Shown here: positions 25,494 to 32,612 of the stretch, one piece after another
Numbering within the stretch: the stretch's first letter is position 1
How the letters are laid out: every line of letters starts with the position of its first letter
Origin: Streptomyces sp. NBC_00287
Lineage (GTDB): Bacteria; Actinomycetota; Actinomycetes; Streptomycetales; Streptomycetaceae
Assembly: GCF_036173105.1 (NCBI RefSeq)
Contig: NZ_CP108053.1
Span: forward strand, 3,596,001 to 3,660,000
Direction of reading: 5' to 3'
Length of the DNA: 64,000 nucleotides
The notes under the pieces: model-generated
What the model was told of the DNA's origin: nothing
The model's input: only the letters and a program-made list of their open reading frames with translations
The model's database searches: none
Made by a program: the position numbers and the translations under genes

Positions 25494-26881
25494 CGCAGGC
25501 CGCCGGAGCCGCGTATCCCGACGATCACGTGCTCTCCTGACCGCAGCGCGGCCTGTCCGCCGACCGGCACCACGGCGACGAAGCCGTCGCCCTGGGTGCC
25601 CGCCCGGACCTCGACCCGTCTGCGGGTGCCGTTGTCTTCGAGGACCGTGACGGACGTCCTGCTGTCCGCTCCGGCCGACACCGCCGTGATCGGCACCACC
25701 AGGGCGCGGCCCTCGGTCGAGGCCGACTCGATGGTCAACCGCACGCCCTGCCCGGCCGAGCCCGCCTTGAGCGCCTTGTCCGGCTTGACCACCAGCCGGT
25801 AGGAGCCCGGCGGCGGCGCATCGCCGACCGTGGTGTCCTCGCTCTCCGCGGCCTTCCCCGACTCGGGGGTGTCGGCCACGGAGGCCACCACGGCCTCGGT
25901 CTGCTCGCCGCTGAGCTCCGACAGGATCTGCACCTGCTGCCCGGCGTTGACCAACTGCCGCTGGTGTTCCTGAAGATATCCGTGGACGACCAGCTCACCG
26001 GCCGACAGCCGGAGCACGGAGCCCGACACCCGCGAGCCCACCGCGCCAGTGACCGAGTCGACGAAGGCCGGGAATCCCCGGACGAAGACCACCTCGTCCA
26101 TGGGCAGCATCGGCCCCGACACCGCCTCCACCTCGGCGAGTTCGGCGCGCGCGTCGGCGAGGTCCTGCTCGGCCTGCTCCTCGGTGACACCGTCCTGGCC
26201 GCCGTCGGCGTCCTGGATGGCCCGCTCGGCCGCCCGCACCGCGTCCTGTGCGGCGTCGAGCCGGTCTCCGCCGTCGGTCTCGGCCTGCCGGGGCTCGTAG
26301 CCGATCGAGGCGTAGTAGCCGGCCAGTGCCGACTTCGTGCCCGGGCCGAAGACGTCCTTCGCGTCCGCTCCTGTGTCGTGGCCGAGACCGCGCAGGGCGG
26401 ACTGCAGTTGCGCCACGTCCCGGCCCTCGGCGCCCGGCCTGAGGTCGCGGTAGACGGGGATCTCCCCGGGCAGCACGAACACCGGCCGGCCCGAGACCTC
26501 CAGCACCACCCGGCCGGCCTTGACACGCTGACCGGCCTTGACCGGCACCCGGGTGACCACCGGGGCGCCGGATCCGTCCCCGCCGGCGCTCTGCGGCGCC
26601 ACCTCGACCGTCTGCCCGGCCCGTACCGTGCCCCGCAGGACGACCGTGTCCTTCAGCACCCGGTGTTCCACCGGAGCGGTGAGGACGTCGGCCTCAGGCG
26701 GCGCGGTCTCCGCAGCGGCCTGGGCCGGCGAGCGGATCAGCTGAGCTGCGCCGACGCCCGCGCCGGTGAGCAGCACCGAGGCGGCCGCCATCCCGGCGAG
26801 CCAGCGCCGACGCCGGACCGGCCCGGCGCGCCCGGGCTCCGGGCCCGCGGACAGCTCTTCGGTGTCCCTGTTGTCGTTCAT
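25490..26881 (-). CDS. Membrane-fusion (HlyD-like) protein with peptidoglycan-binding domain
   Basis: A 463-residue membrane-anchored adaptor. After a basic cytoplasmic stretch comes one helix (RRRRWLAGMAAASVLLTGAGVGAAQLI). Next is a lipoyl-like beta region (VLRGTVRAGQTVEVAPQ, GAPVVTRVPVKAGQRVKAGRVVLEVSGRPVFVL) and a peptidoglycan-binding module at about 155-195 (LRPGAEGRDVAQLQSALRGLGHDTGADAKDVFGPGTKSALAGYY). A helical, Ala/Glu/Asp-rich section (about 205-255) and further beta domains follow. It probably couples the MacB-type ABC pair to the cell wall. It is 12 bases downstream of the lipoprotein gene. Confidence 0.85.
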   Translation of the reverse strand: MNDNRDTEELSAGPEPGRAGPVRRRRWLAGMAAASVLLTGAGVGAAQLIRSPAQAAAETAPPEADVLTAPVEHRVLKDTVVLRGTVRAGQTVEVAPQSAGGDGSGAPVVTRVPVKAGQRVKAGRVVLEVSGRPVFVLPGEIPVYRDLRPGAEGRDVAQLQSALRGLGHDTGADAKDVFGPGTKSALAGYYASIGYEPRQAETDGGDRLDAAQDAVRAAERAIQDADGGQDGVTEEQAEQDLADARAELAEVEAVSGPMLPMDEVVFVRGFPAFVDSVTGAVGSRVSGSVLRLSAGELVVHGYLQEHQRQLVNAGQQVQILSELSGEQTEAVVASVADTPESGKAAESEDTTVGDAPPPGSYRLVVKPDKALKAGSAGQGVRLTIESASTEGRALVVPITAVSAGADSRTSVTVLEDNGTRRRVEVRAGTQGDGFVAVVPVGGQAALRSGEHVIVGIRGSGGLR

Positions 26882-26893
26882 CCCGCCAACTCC

Positions 26894-27805
26894 TCAGGAA
26901 CCGGATCCGGTTGTGCGGGCCGCGGCCTTCAGTGCCTTCTCCAGCACCTGGCCCGCCTGCTGGAGCTCCTGGACGTGCTTCTCGGCCAGTTGCTCCTGAA
27001 GCCGGGACTCCTCCTCGAACCAGACCTCGGCCACCTTGTGCTCGTCCCGGCACGTCAGGTCGGCCAGCGCCGTGGCCACCTCTTCGGGAGTGGCCGTCGG
27101 CGCACCGAAGGCGGGGTCGTTCGGGGCGTCCATGGGCTCGTCGTAGGTGTAACCGCTGTCGGCCATGCAGGCCGACCAGGAGCGGAAGACCTCGCGCACC
27201 GGCTCGGCCTGCTGCGCCTTCGTGTAGGCCTGGTTGCTCAGGTCCATGGCGAGGGTGGACAGGGGATCCGTGGAGCCGTAGATCCGGCGGTACGCCTCCC
27301 CGCCGCAGCCGCCCTCGGGAAGCTTCGCGCCGACGGCCGAACCCTCCCGCTGCCCGGTCATCGCGGCCTCCTCCTCGGGGCCGAGTGCGGACGCCTCCAT
27401 GAGCCGCCGCGTCTCCTCCTGGTAGGCGCGCATGTCACCGGCGGGCTTGTAGCCGTACGTCGCGGCGACATCCCGGTCGTGGATGCCGTACCGGAGGTCG
27501 GTGAGCGTGGACGGGCCGATGTCCGGGAGCGGTTCGGCGGGTCGGTAGTCGAAGCCGAACTCCTTCATGCACGCGGACTTGGCCTGCTCGATGGCGTCGA
27601 AGAGCAGGTCCTCCTGCTCCGCGTCCGGCAGATAAGCCTGGAGCGGGAGCACCCAGGTGGCCGGGTTCGCGGGGTCGGCGGCCCGGCCGTCCCCGGCGGC
27701 CGCGCTCTCCTGCGTGTCCTGTCCGCCGCACCCCGCCACGAACAACAGGGCCAGCGCGAGGGCCGGCAAGGAGCGCACCCGACGGAGCGCGCCCCCGGCC
27801 CGCAT
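26894..27805 (-). CDS. Putative lipoprotein of the ABC efflux operon
   Basis: A 303-residue protein with a lipobox (LALLFVAGC, Cys26). The mature part has two similar Cys-containing blocks (SACMKEFGFDYRP and SACMADSGYTYDEP), a GGCGGEAYRRIYG block and an LTCRDEHKVAEVW segment, then a helical, Glu/Gln-rich C-terminus. The paired blocks suggest an internal duplication, perhaps with disulphides. I recall proteins of this type beside MacB-like transporters in actinobacteria; the role is unknown, possibly a sensor or substrate adaptor on the outer membrane face. ATG 27805 is chosen to give the signal peptide. It starts five bases after the upstream secreted-protein stop. Confidence 0.75.
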   Translation of the reverse strand: MRAGGALRRVRSLPALALALLFVAGCGGQDTQESAAAGDGRAADPANPATWVLPLQAYLPDAEQEDLLFDAIEQAKSACMKEFGFDYRPAEPLPDIGPSTLTDLRYGIHDRDVAATYGYKPAGDMRAYQEETRRLMEASALGPEEEAAMTGQREGSAVGAKLPEGGCGGEAYRRIYGSTDPLSTLAMDLSNQAYTKAQQAEPVREVFRSWSACMADSGYTYDEPMDAPNDPAFGAPTATPEEVATALADLTCRDEHKVAEVWFEEESRLQEQLAEKHVQELQQAGQVLEKALKAAARTTGSGS

Positions 27806-27810
27806 CGTTC

Positions 27811-28266
27811 TCAGCACCACTGGAAGGAGGCGTTCTCGTTGTAGGTGTTCACCAGGTTCCGGCTCACCGGGGTGGGAACGGCCGGCTGAAGGCCGTCCTT
27901 CGCCCCGTTGAACCAGCTGCTGAAGTAGACGCACGCGCCGTACGACGTGTGCTCGTTCTTGGCGGAAGCCGCGTTGTTCTTCACGTTCTGCAGCGAACCG
28001 GCGGCACCGGTGTTGCAGAACACGACAGGCTTGTATCCCTGACCGCTGTACACCGAGTCGAAGTTGCCGACGGCGTAGCCGAAGTCACGCCAGGCGCCCT
28101 GGGTGTTGGAGTTGTAGTACAGATTGAACTTGAAGTTGTTGTCCGTCTCGCAGGCCAGCCAGTAGTTGTCCCAGTCCGTCTGGTCCGACGCGTGCGCGGG
28201 CGCCCCCGCGAACATCAGCAGGCCGGCGGCGGAAGCGGCCGTCAAGGCCTTGGAAAGAGTGCGCAT
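27811..28266 (-). CDS. Secreted crystallin-like protein, copy 1
   Basis: A 151-residue protein with a Sec signal peptide (MRTLSKALTAASAAGLLMFAGAPAHA). The mature region has aromatic-rich repeats: NFKFNLYYNSNTQGAWRDFG and CVYFSSWFNGAKDGL, with VKNNAASAKNEH between. Y/F-x-x-x-x-x-x-G followed by N-N-x-x-S-x resembles a beta-gamma-crystallin motif pair, as in secreted peptidase-inhibitor-like (I36) proteins. This is pattern reading, not a family match. Four Cys could form two disulphides; the last residue is Cys. It is the second gene of the operon and a paralogue of copy 2, with near-identical 3' ends. Confidence 0.75.
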   Translation of the reverse strand: MRTLSKALTAASAAGLLMFAGAPAHASDQTDWDNYWLACETDNNFKFNLYYNSNTQGAWRDFGYAVGNFDSVYSGQGYKPVVFCNTGAAGSLQNVKNNAASAKNEHTSYGACVYFSSWFNGAKDGLQPAVPTPVSRNLVNTYNENASFQWC

Positions 28267-28277
28267 GGGAATCCCTC

Positions 28278-28733
28278 TCAGCACCACTGGAACGAGGCGT
28301 TCTCGTTGTACGTGTTCACCAGGTTCCGGCTCACCGGCGCCGGAGTGGCAGGCTGCAGGCCGTCCTTCGCCCCGTTGAACCAGCTGTTGAAGTAGACGCA
28401 CGCGCCGTACGACGTGTGCTCGTTCTTGGCGGAAGCGGCATTGTTCTTCACACCCTGGCCCGCTCCGTTACCGGTCCCCCCGCAGAACTTGTAGGCGACG
28501 GTGCCCGACCCATAGATCTCCACGGCTCCGAAGTTGCCGACCGCGTAGCCGAAATCCCGCCAGGCACCTCCGGAGTTGGAGTTGTAGTACAGCCGGAACT
28601 TGAAGTCGTTGTACGTCTGGCAGCCCAGCCAGTAATTGTCTTCGTCCTGGGGCGTCGCCTGTGCGGGGGCTCCCGCGAACAGCAGGAATCCGGCGGCGAC
28701 CGACGTGGTCAGGGCCGCGGTGAAGGCTCGCAT
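28278..28733 (-). CDS. Secreted crystallin-like protein, copy 2
   Basis: A 151-residue protein, the same length as copy 1. The signal peptide is MRAFTAALTTSVAAGFLLFAGAPAQA. The mature part (FKFRLYYNSNSGGAWRDFGYAVGNF..., VKNNAASAKNEHTSYGACVYFNSWFNGAKDGLQP) aligns end to end with copy 1. ATG 28733 is favoured over ATG 28739 because GAGGAG is then six bases upstream. It is the first gene of a six-gene operon ending in a MacB-type transporter. The divergent promoter region upstream has two 16-bp palindromes. Function unknown; a secreted effector, inhibitor or wall-associated protein would fit. Confidence 0.75.
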   Translation of the reverse strand: MRAFTAALTTSVAAGFLLFAGAPAQATPQDEDNYWLGCQTYNDFKFRLYYNSNSGGAWRDFGYAVGNFGAVEIYGSGTVAYKFCGGTGNGAGQGVKNNAASAKNEHTSYGACVYFNSWFNGAKDGLQPATPAPVSRNLVNTYNENASFQWC

Positions 28734-28798
28734 ATTCATCTCCTCAGGGTTCGGCGAGCGTAGATCGTGACACCGCGACCGGCGACTGCCAATGACTG

Positions 28799-28814
28799 TG
28801 GCGCCATTACGCCA
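28799..28814. promoter_or_regulatory. Palindromic site A, TGGCG-N6-CGCCA
   Basis: TGGCGCCATTACGCCA. Both 5-base arms pair perfectly, with the outer spacer bases partly symmetrical. It lies 65 bases upstream of the first secreted crystallin-like gene. It shares its arms and central ATT with site B. Confidence 0.65.
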
Positions 28815-28842
28815 CCGCACTCGGCCCAAGTCCGTTGCGCAC

Positions 28843-28858
28843 TGGCGTAATTGCGCCA
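28843..28858. promoter_or_regulatory. Palindromic site B, TGGCG-N6-CGCCA
   Basis: TGGCGTAATTGCGCCA, paired at seven of eight positions. It starts 44 bases after site A and ends 75 bases before the lysin-like gene. Two such sites between divergent operons suggest a dimeric repressor or activator controlling both. I do not recognise the regulator. Confidence 0.65.
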
Positions 28859-28933
28859 GAACCTTCCCCACCCCGGCCCGGCTGACAAAGAATCAGCAGC
28901 TGCATTCCCCTCCCAGCGAAAGCGAGCTTCGGC

Positions 28934-31177
28934 ATGGCCGACGAAATGGTGCTCCGCGCTCAGCGGTTCATCAATACGACGTACCCCAACATGCTCGGCA
29001 TCGAGCCGCTGGAGGAGAACGGCCAGACGAGCTGGACCGTGATGTACGCGCTCACCCGCGCTCTGCAGCTCGAACTCGGAATCAGCTCGCTGTCCAACAA
29101 CTTCGGGCCGACGACCCTCAACACGCTGGCGTCGAAGTATCCCGTACTGAACGACGGGACCGTCCCGTCGGCCAATTTCGCCCGCATCATCCAGTCCGCG
29201 CTCTACTGCAAGGGCTACGACGGCGGCGAGATCGACGGCATCTACAACGACCGGGTCGCCGCCTCGATCAGCCAGTTGAAGAGCGACATGGGTGTACTTC
29301 CGGCGTTCCCGGACCCGGACAGCCTCTACCCCAAGGTGTTCAAGGGTCTGCTCAACATGGACCCCTACGTCGTGGTGAACGGCGGAAGTTCAAAGGTCCG
29401 CGAGATACAGCAGTGGCTGAACGGCCGCTACATCGACCGCCTGGACTTCTTCATCGTGCCGTGCGACGGCCACCACTCCCGCACCGTGGCCTCGTCCATG
29501 CTGTACGCCATCCAGTACGAACTCGGCATGGCCGACGGCGTCGCCAACGGCAATTTCGGCCCGGGCACCAAGACGGGACTGGCCAATCACACGCTCTCCG
29601 AGGGGTCCGCCGGCACCTGGGCGCAGTTGTACAGCGCCGCGCTGATCCTCAACCAGCGTTCGGCGACCCCCTTCTCCTCGCTCTTCGACAGCACGGTCGC
29701 GAGTGAGACCGCCGCGTTCCAGGAGTTCGTGAAGCTCCCGGTCACCGGCAAGGGCGACTTCTCCACCTGGGCGTCGCTGCTGGTGTCGTACGGCGACCAG
29801 AACCGCAGGGGCGAGGCCTGCGACGGCGTCACGAAGATCACCCCGGCCCGCGCGGCGACCCTCAAGGCCGAGGGCGTCAAGTACATCGGCCGCTATCTGA
29901 TCAACCCCACAGGCGGAGCGCCCCTGGAGAAGGAGATCCAGCCCGGCGAGCTCCAGACCATCGCCGACAACGGGCTGCGCTGCTACCCGATCTGGCAGAC
30001 CTACGGCCGGGACGCCTCGGGATTCAGCTACCCCGCCGGGAACGCGGACGGTCTCGCCGCCGTGGCCGCGGCCGAGCGCCACGGCTTCAAGAACGGCGCC
30101 CGCATCTTCTTCGCGGTCGACTTCGACGCCTACGACTACGAGGTCACCGACAACGTCCTGCCCTACTTCAAGGGTGTCGAGGACGCCATGGCGCTGTCCG
30201 GCAACGCCTACCGGGTCGGCGTCTACGGGCCGCGCAACGTGTGCATCCGGGTGTCCGACGCGGGACACGCCACGGCGAGCTTCGTCTCCGACATGTCCAG
30301 CGGCTTCTCCGGCAATTACGGCTACCCGCTGCCCGCCAACTGGGCCTACGACCAGATCGTCACCCGCACGGTCGGCTCGGGCGACGGCGCCATCAACATC
30401 GACCACAACATCGCCTCGGGCCGCGACATCGGCGAGGGCTCCTTCAACCCCTCGCGCCTCGACAACGCCGCCGACGTCGCGTTCGACTTCGGGTCCTACT
30501 ACACGGCCATGCACGCCGACATCAGCACGTACATGAAGTCGATCGGCTTCCCCGACTCGGACGCCAACCGCATCTTCACGCACACCGAGTGCCTTGAGAC
30601 GATCATGTCCCACGACGACCTGATCACGTCTCTGTCGAACACCTACAACATGCGCAAGGCGCTGATCCAGACCTCGGCCTACTGGGAGATGCGCCACTAC
30701 GACGTGGTCGACCTGACCGTGGACGCCGCCGTCACCTACTACCACACCGGAGTCGGGGGCGACATCGTCCCCAAACGCGACTCCTCCACCGGCATCGCGC
30801 AGATCAGCGGTGAAGTCGGCATCCGGGCCTGGAACCACTGCATCCAGGTCGACCTCGTCGAGGGCACCATCCTCGACCCGAGCAAGGACGCCGACATCTG
30901 GACGATGTGGCACAAGGTCAACCAGGACAACGCCTACTCGGTCCGCACCGTCTCCCTCATCCACCTGTGGGACGCGGCCGGCAAGGTCGGCGGCCAGAAT
31001 CCGCCAGCCGGTGAGAGCACGCTGCGGCCCATGGCCCTGGACTACAACCAGTCCGAGATCTTCCAGGTCCTGCGCCGGTACCAGGGCTGGGGCAACGAGG
31101 CCGAGGAGCACGCCACCAAGCGCATGGCGCTCTACCAGCTCTTCGAGAAGTACAACGGGCTCTCCCGGATGTACTAG
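28934..31177 (+). CDS. Multidomain peptidoglycan-hydrolase-like protein (DUF1906 glycosidase-like), no signal peptide
   Basis: A 747-residue protein. Two peptidoglycan-binding-like modules lie in about residues 1-225, with repeats MYALTRALQLELGISSLSNNFGPTT and LYAIQYELG...NGNFGPGTKTG. A DUF1906 (GH25-like TIM barrel) domain follows at about 295-500 (ITPARAATLKAEGVKYIGRYL, IFFAVDFDAYDYE, NIDHNIASG). The C-terminal part (about 570-747) looks lysozyme/transglycosylase-like, with E585 in SAYWEMRHYD and S-T-G-I-A-Q-I at 618-624. There is no signal peptide or membrane anchor, so export would need another route. Its stop overlaps the ribosome binding site of the next gene. The start at ATG 28934 has only a weak Shine-Dalgarno sequence. 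Confidence 0.8.
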   Translation: MADEMVLRAQRFINTTYPNMLGIEPLEENGQTSWTVMYALTRALQLELGISSLSNNFGPTTLNTLASKYPVLNDGTVPSANFARIIQSALYCKGYDGGEIDGIYNDRVAASISQLKSDMGVLPAFPDPDSLYPKVFKGLLNMDPYVVVNGGSSKVREIQQWLNGRYIDRLDFFIVPCDGHHSRTVASSMLYAIQYELGMADGVANGNFGPGTKTGLANHTLSEGSAGTWAQLYSAALILNQRSATPFSSLFDSTVASETAAFQEFVKLPVTGKGDFSTWASLLVSYGDQNRRGEACDGVTKITPARAATLKAEGVKYIGRYLINPTGGAPLEKEIQPGELQTIADNGLRCYPIWQTYGRDASGFSYPAGNADGLAAVAAAERHGFKNGARIFFAVDFDAYDYEVTDNVLPYFKGVEDAMALSGNAYRVGVYGPRNVCIRVSDAGHATASFVSDMSSGFSGNYGYPLPANWAYDQIVTRTVGSGDGAINIDHNIASGRDIGEGSFNPSRLDNAADVAFDFGSYYTAMHADISTYMKSIGFPDSDANRIFTHTECLETIMSHDDLITSLSNTYNMRKALIQTSAYWEMRHYDVVDLTVDAAVTYYHTGVGGDIVPKRDSSTGIAQISGEVGIRAWNHCIQVDLVEGTILDPSKDADIWTMWHKVNQDNAYSVRTVSLIHLWDAAGKVGGQNPPAGESTLRPMALDYNQSEIFQVLRRYQGWGNEAEEHATKRMALYQLFEKYNGLSRMY

Positions 31178-31184
31178 GAGCATC

Positions 31185-31676
31185 GTGGCAACCGACCCGT
31201 ATGCGGGGCACAGCCCCTTGGTTCTGCTTCTCGTCCTTCTCCTCGGCCTGGCGACCGCCGCCGTACTGGCCGTCTACGGCTGTACGACGGCGGCCCGCCA
31301 TGGCGTCGGACGCGCGGGCACGCTGGTGCTGCTGCGCTCGGGCGGCGCGCTCGCGGGGGCCGCCGCGGCCTGCCTGTACGCCTGGGGCGTCGTACACCTG
31401 CTGATGCTGGACGAGACGGCGCGGGACCTCGGGTGCAAGGAGGCCGTAGGACCGGCGCACGTCCTGGAGATCGACTCCTACCGGCCCACCTACATTCCGC
31501 TCAGCCTCGGTTGCCACGTCAGGAGCGGCACCACCTATTCGACGGGCGTGCCCGGATACCTCAATCCCACGGTGGGCGCTCTCGCCTTCACCGCCGTCGC
31601 GCTGGGCGGGTTCAGCCTGCTGGAATCCGAGCGCCGGGCCACCCGGGACTTCAAGAGAGAGAAAAGGCGTCAATGA
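31185..31676 (+). CDS. Small membrane protein coupled to the hydrolase-like gene
   Basis: A 163-residue protein starting at GTG 31185, with AGGAG four bases before it. Three hydrophobic segments are evident: about 13-33 (LVLLLVLLLGLATAAVLAVYG), 48-72, and 128-147. The loop between the second and third contains two Cys (DLGCKEAVG, PLSLGCHV) that could form a disulphide outside the membrane. The tail is basic (RRATRDFKREKRRQ). It overlaps the next gene by four bases (ATGA). Function unknown. Its position between two wall-directed proteins suggests it helps anchor or export one of them. Confidence 0.7.
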   Translation: MATDPYAGHSPLVLLLVLLLGLATAAVLAVYGCTTAARHGVGRAGTLVLLRSGGALAGAAAACLYAWGVVHLLMLDETARDLGCKEAVGPAHVLEIDSYRPTYIPLSLGCHVRSGTTYSTGVPGYLNPTVGALAFTAVALGGFSLLESERRATRDFKREKRRQ

Positions 31677-32431
31677 CCATTTCCCGCCGCACCTTTTTCG
31701 CCCGGACCGCAGTGATCGCGGGCGCCACGGCAGTGGCGACACTGCCCTTCTCCGAGTACCTCGCCTCTCCCGCCCATGCGGCGGGCCGGTACGCGGAGCC
31801 CGAGCACGTCAGAGACGCGGCCCGCCGCGCCCTGGCCCGCGCCAAGCGCACCAAGTCCGGCAAGCCGAGCCCCAACGGCTGGGAGATGGAGCTGGCCACC
31901 GACAAGGGCGGGGCCGTGTGGACGCGGCCGGTCCCCGGCACCCCCATCGAGGGTGTCGCCGTGCGGATCGGCGACGTGGAGACCGTACTGGTGCATGTCA
32001 TCCGCCGGTTCCACTACGAGGTCGACGAACTGCGCAAGGGCGATGTGGTCGGCTGGCGCAGCCCGAACGCGGTGCGCCGCGGACTGGCGGAGTCCAACCA
32101 GGCCTCCGGGACCGCGGTGCAGATCCGGCCCGGGCACTACCCGAGCGGCGTCAAGGGCGGTTTCTTCACCCCGCAACAGCTCGTGATCCGCGACATCCTC
32201 GCCGAACTCGAAGGCGTCGTCCGCTGGGGCGGGGACGACAAGAGGCCTGACGAATCGTTGTTCTACCTCGACGTGAAGCCGGACAGCCCACTGCTGGCCA
32301 AGGTGGTCCGCAAGCTGCGCGGTTGGCAGGAGGAGCCCGGCAAGGGTGCCGGCGGCCCGGTGGACGTGCTGGCCGGCAAGCGGCGGAGCGCGGCCAAGGA
32401 GTTGGCCCGCGAGCAGAAGGCGGCCGCCTAG
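31673..32431 (+). CDS. Tat-exported M15-like protein lacking the zinc ligands
   Basis: A 252-residue protein with a twin-arginine signal (TISRRTFFARTAVIAGATAVATLPFSEYLASPAHA). The core resembles M15 D-Ala-D-Ala / L-Ala-D-Glu peptidases: ESNQASGTAVQIRPGHYPSG aligns with the SNHASGTAID block, and VVRWGGDDKRPDESLFYLDV with the WGGD...MHFEI block. All three zinc ligands are replaced: H to Q143, D to Q150, H to F197; the catalytic Glu after the last His is also missing. It should bind wall peptides rather than cut them, if it folds like M15. It is the last gene of the three-gene operon. Confidence 0.7.
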   Translation: MTISRRTFFARTAVIAGATAVATLPFSEYLASPAHAAGRYAEPEHVRDAARRALARAKRTKSGKPSPNGWEMELATDKGGAVWTRPVPGTPIEGVAVRIGDVETVLVHVIRRFHYEVDELRKGDVVGWRSPNAVRRGLAESNQASGTAVQIRPGHYPSGVKGGFFTPQQLVIRDILAELEGVVRWGGDDKRPDESLFYLDVKPDSPLLAKVVRKLRGWQEEPGKGAGGPVDVLAGKRRSAAKELAREQKAAA

Positions 32432-32544
32432 AAGCCGGGAACCCGTCCGCGAACGGAGTCCATCTGCCTTTGACGGCAACGGAGTTGGGCCCCACGGGAA
32501 GCTCACAGCTTGGGCTTCACAGGGGCCCACCTCTGGACATTCGC

Positions 32545-32563
32545 TGAGGTTAGGCTAACCTAC
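32545..32563. promoter_or_regulatory. Iron box upstream of desE
   Basis: TGAGGTTAGGCTAACCTAC is a near-perfect 19-bp match to the DmdR1/DtxR iron box (TTAGGTTAGGCTAACCTAA). It lies 50 bases upstream of the desE ATG. With iron present the repressor should bind and switch off ferric-siderophore uptake. Confidence 0.9.
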
Positions 32564-32612
32564 CTTCGAATTGTCCGGCGGGTGATCCGCCCCGTTCGAA
32601 AGCAGCGTACCC

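Noticed and set aside
27811..28733. Lactococcin-972-type bacteriocins, suggested by small secreted proteins beside an ABC transporter
   Set aside because: Length and motif pattern do not match that family; a crystallin-like reading fits better. No multi-helix immunity protein of the usual kind is present.
28934..32431. Prophage lysis cassette
   Set aside because: No phage structural, integrase or replication genes are nearby, and the membrane protein does not look like a typical holin. Only the layout is similar.
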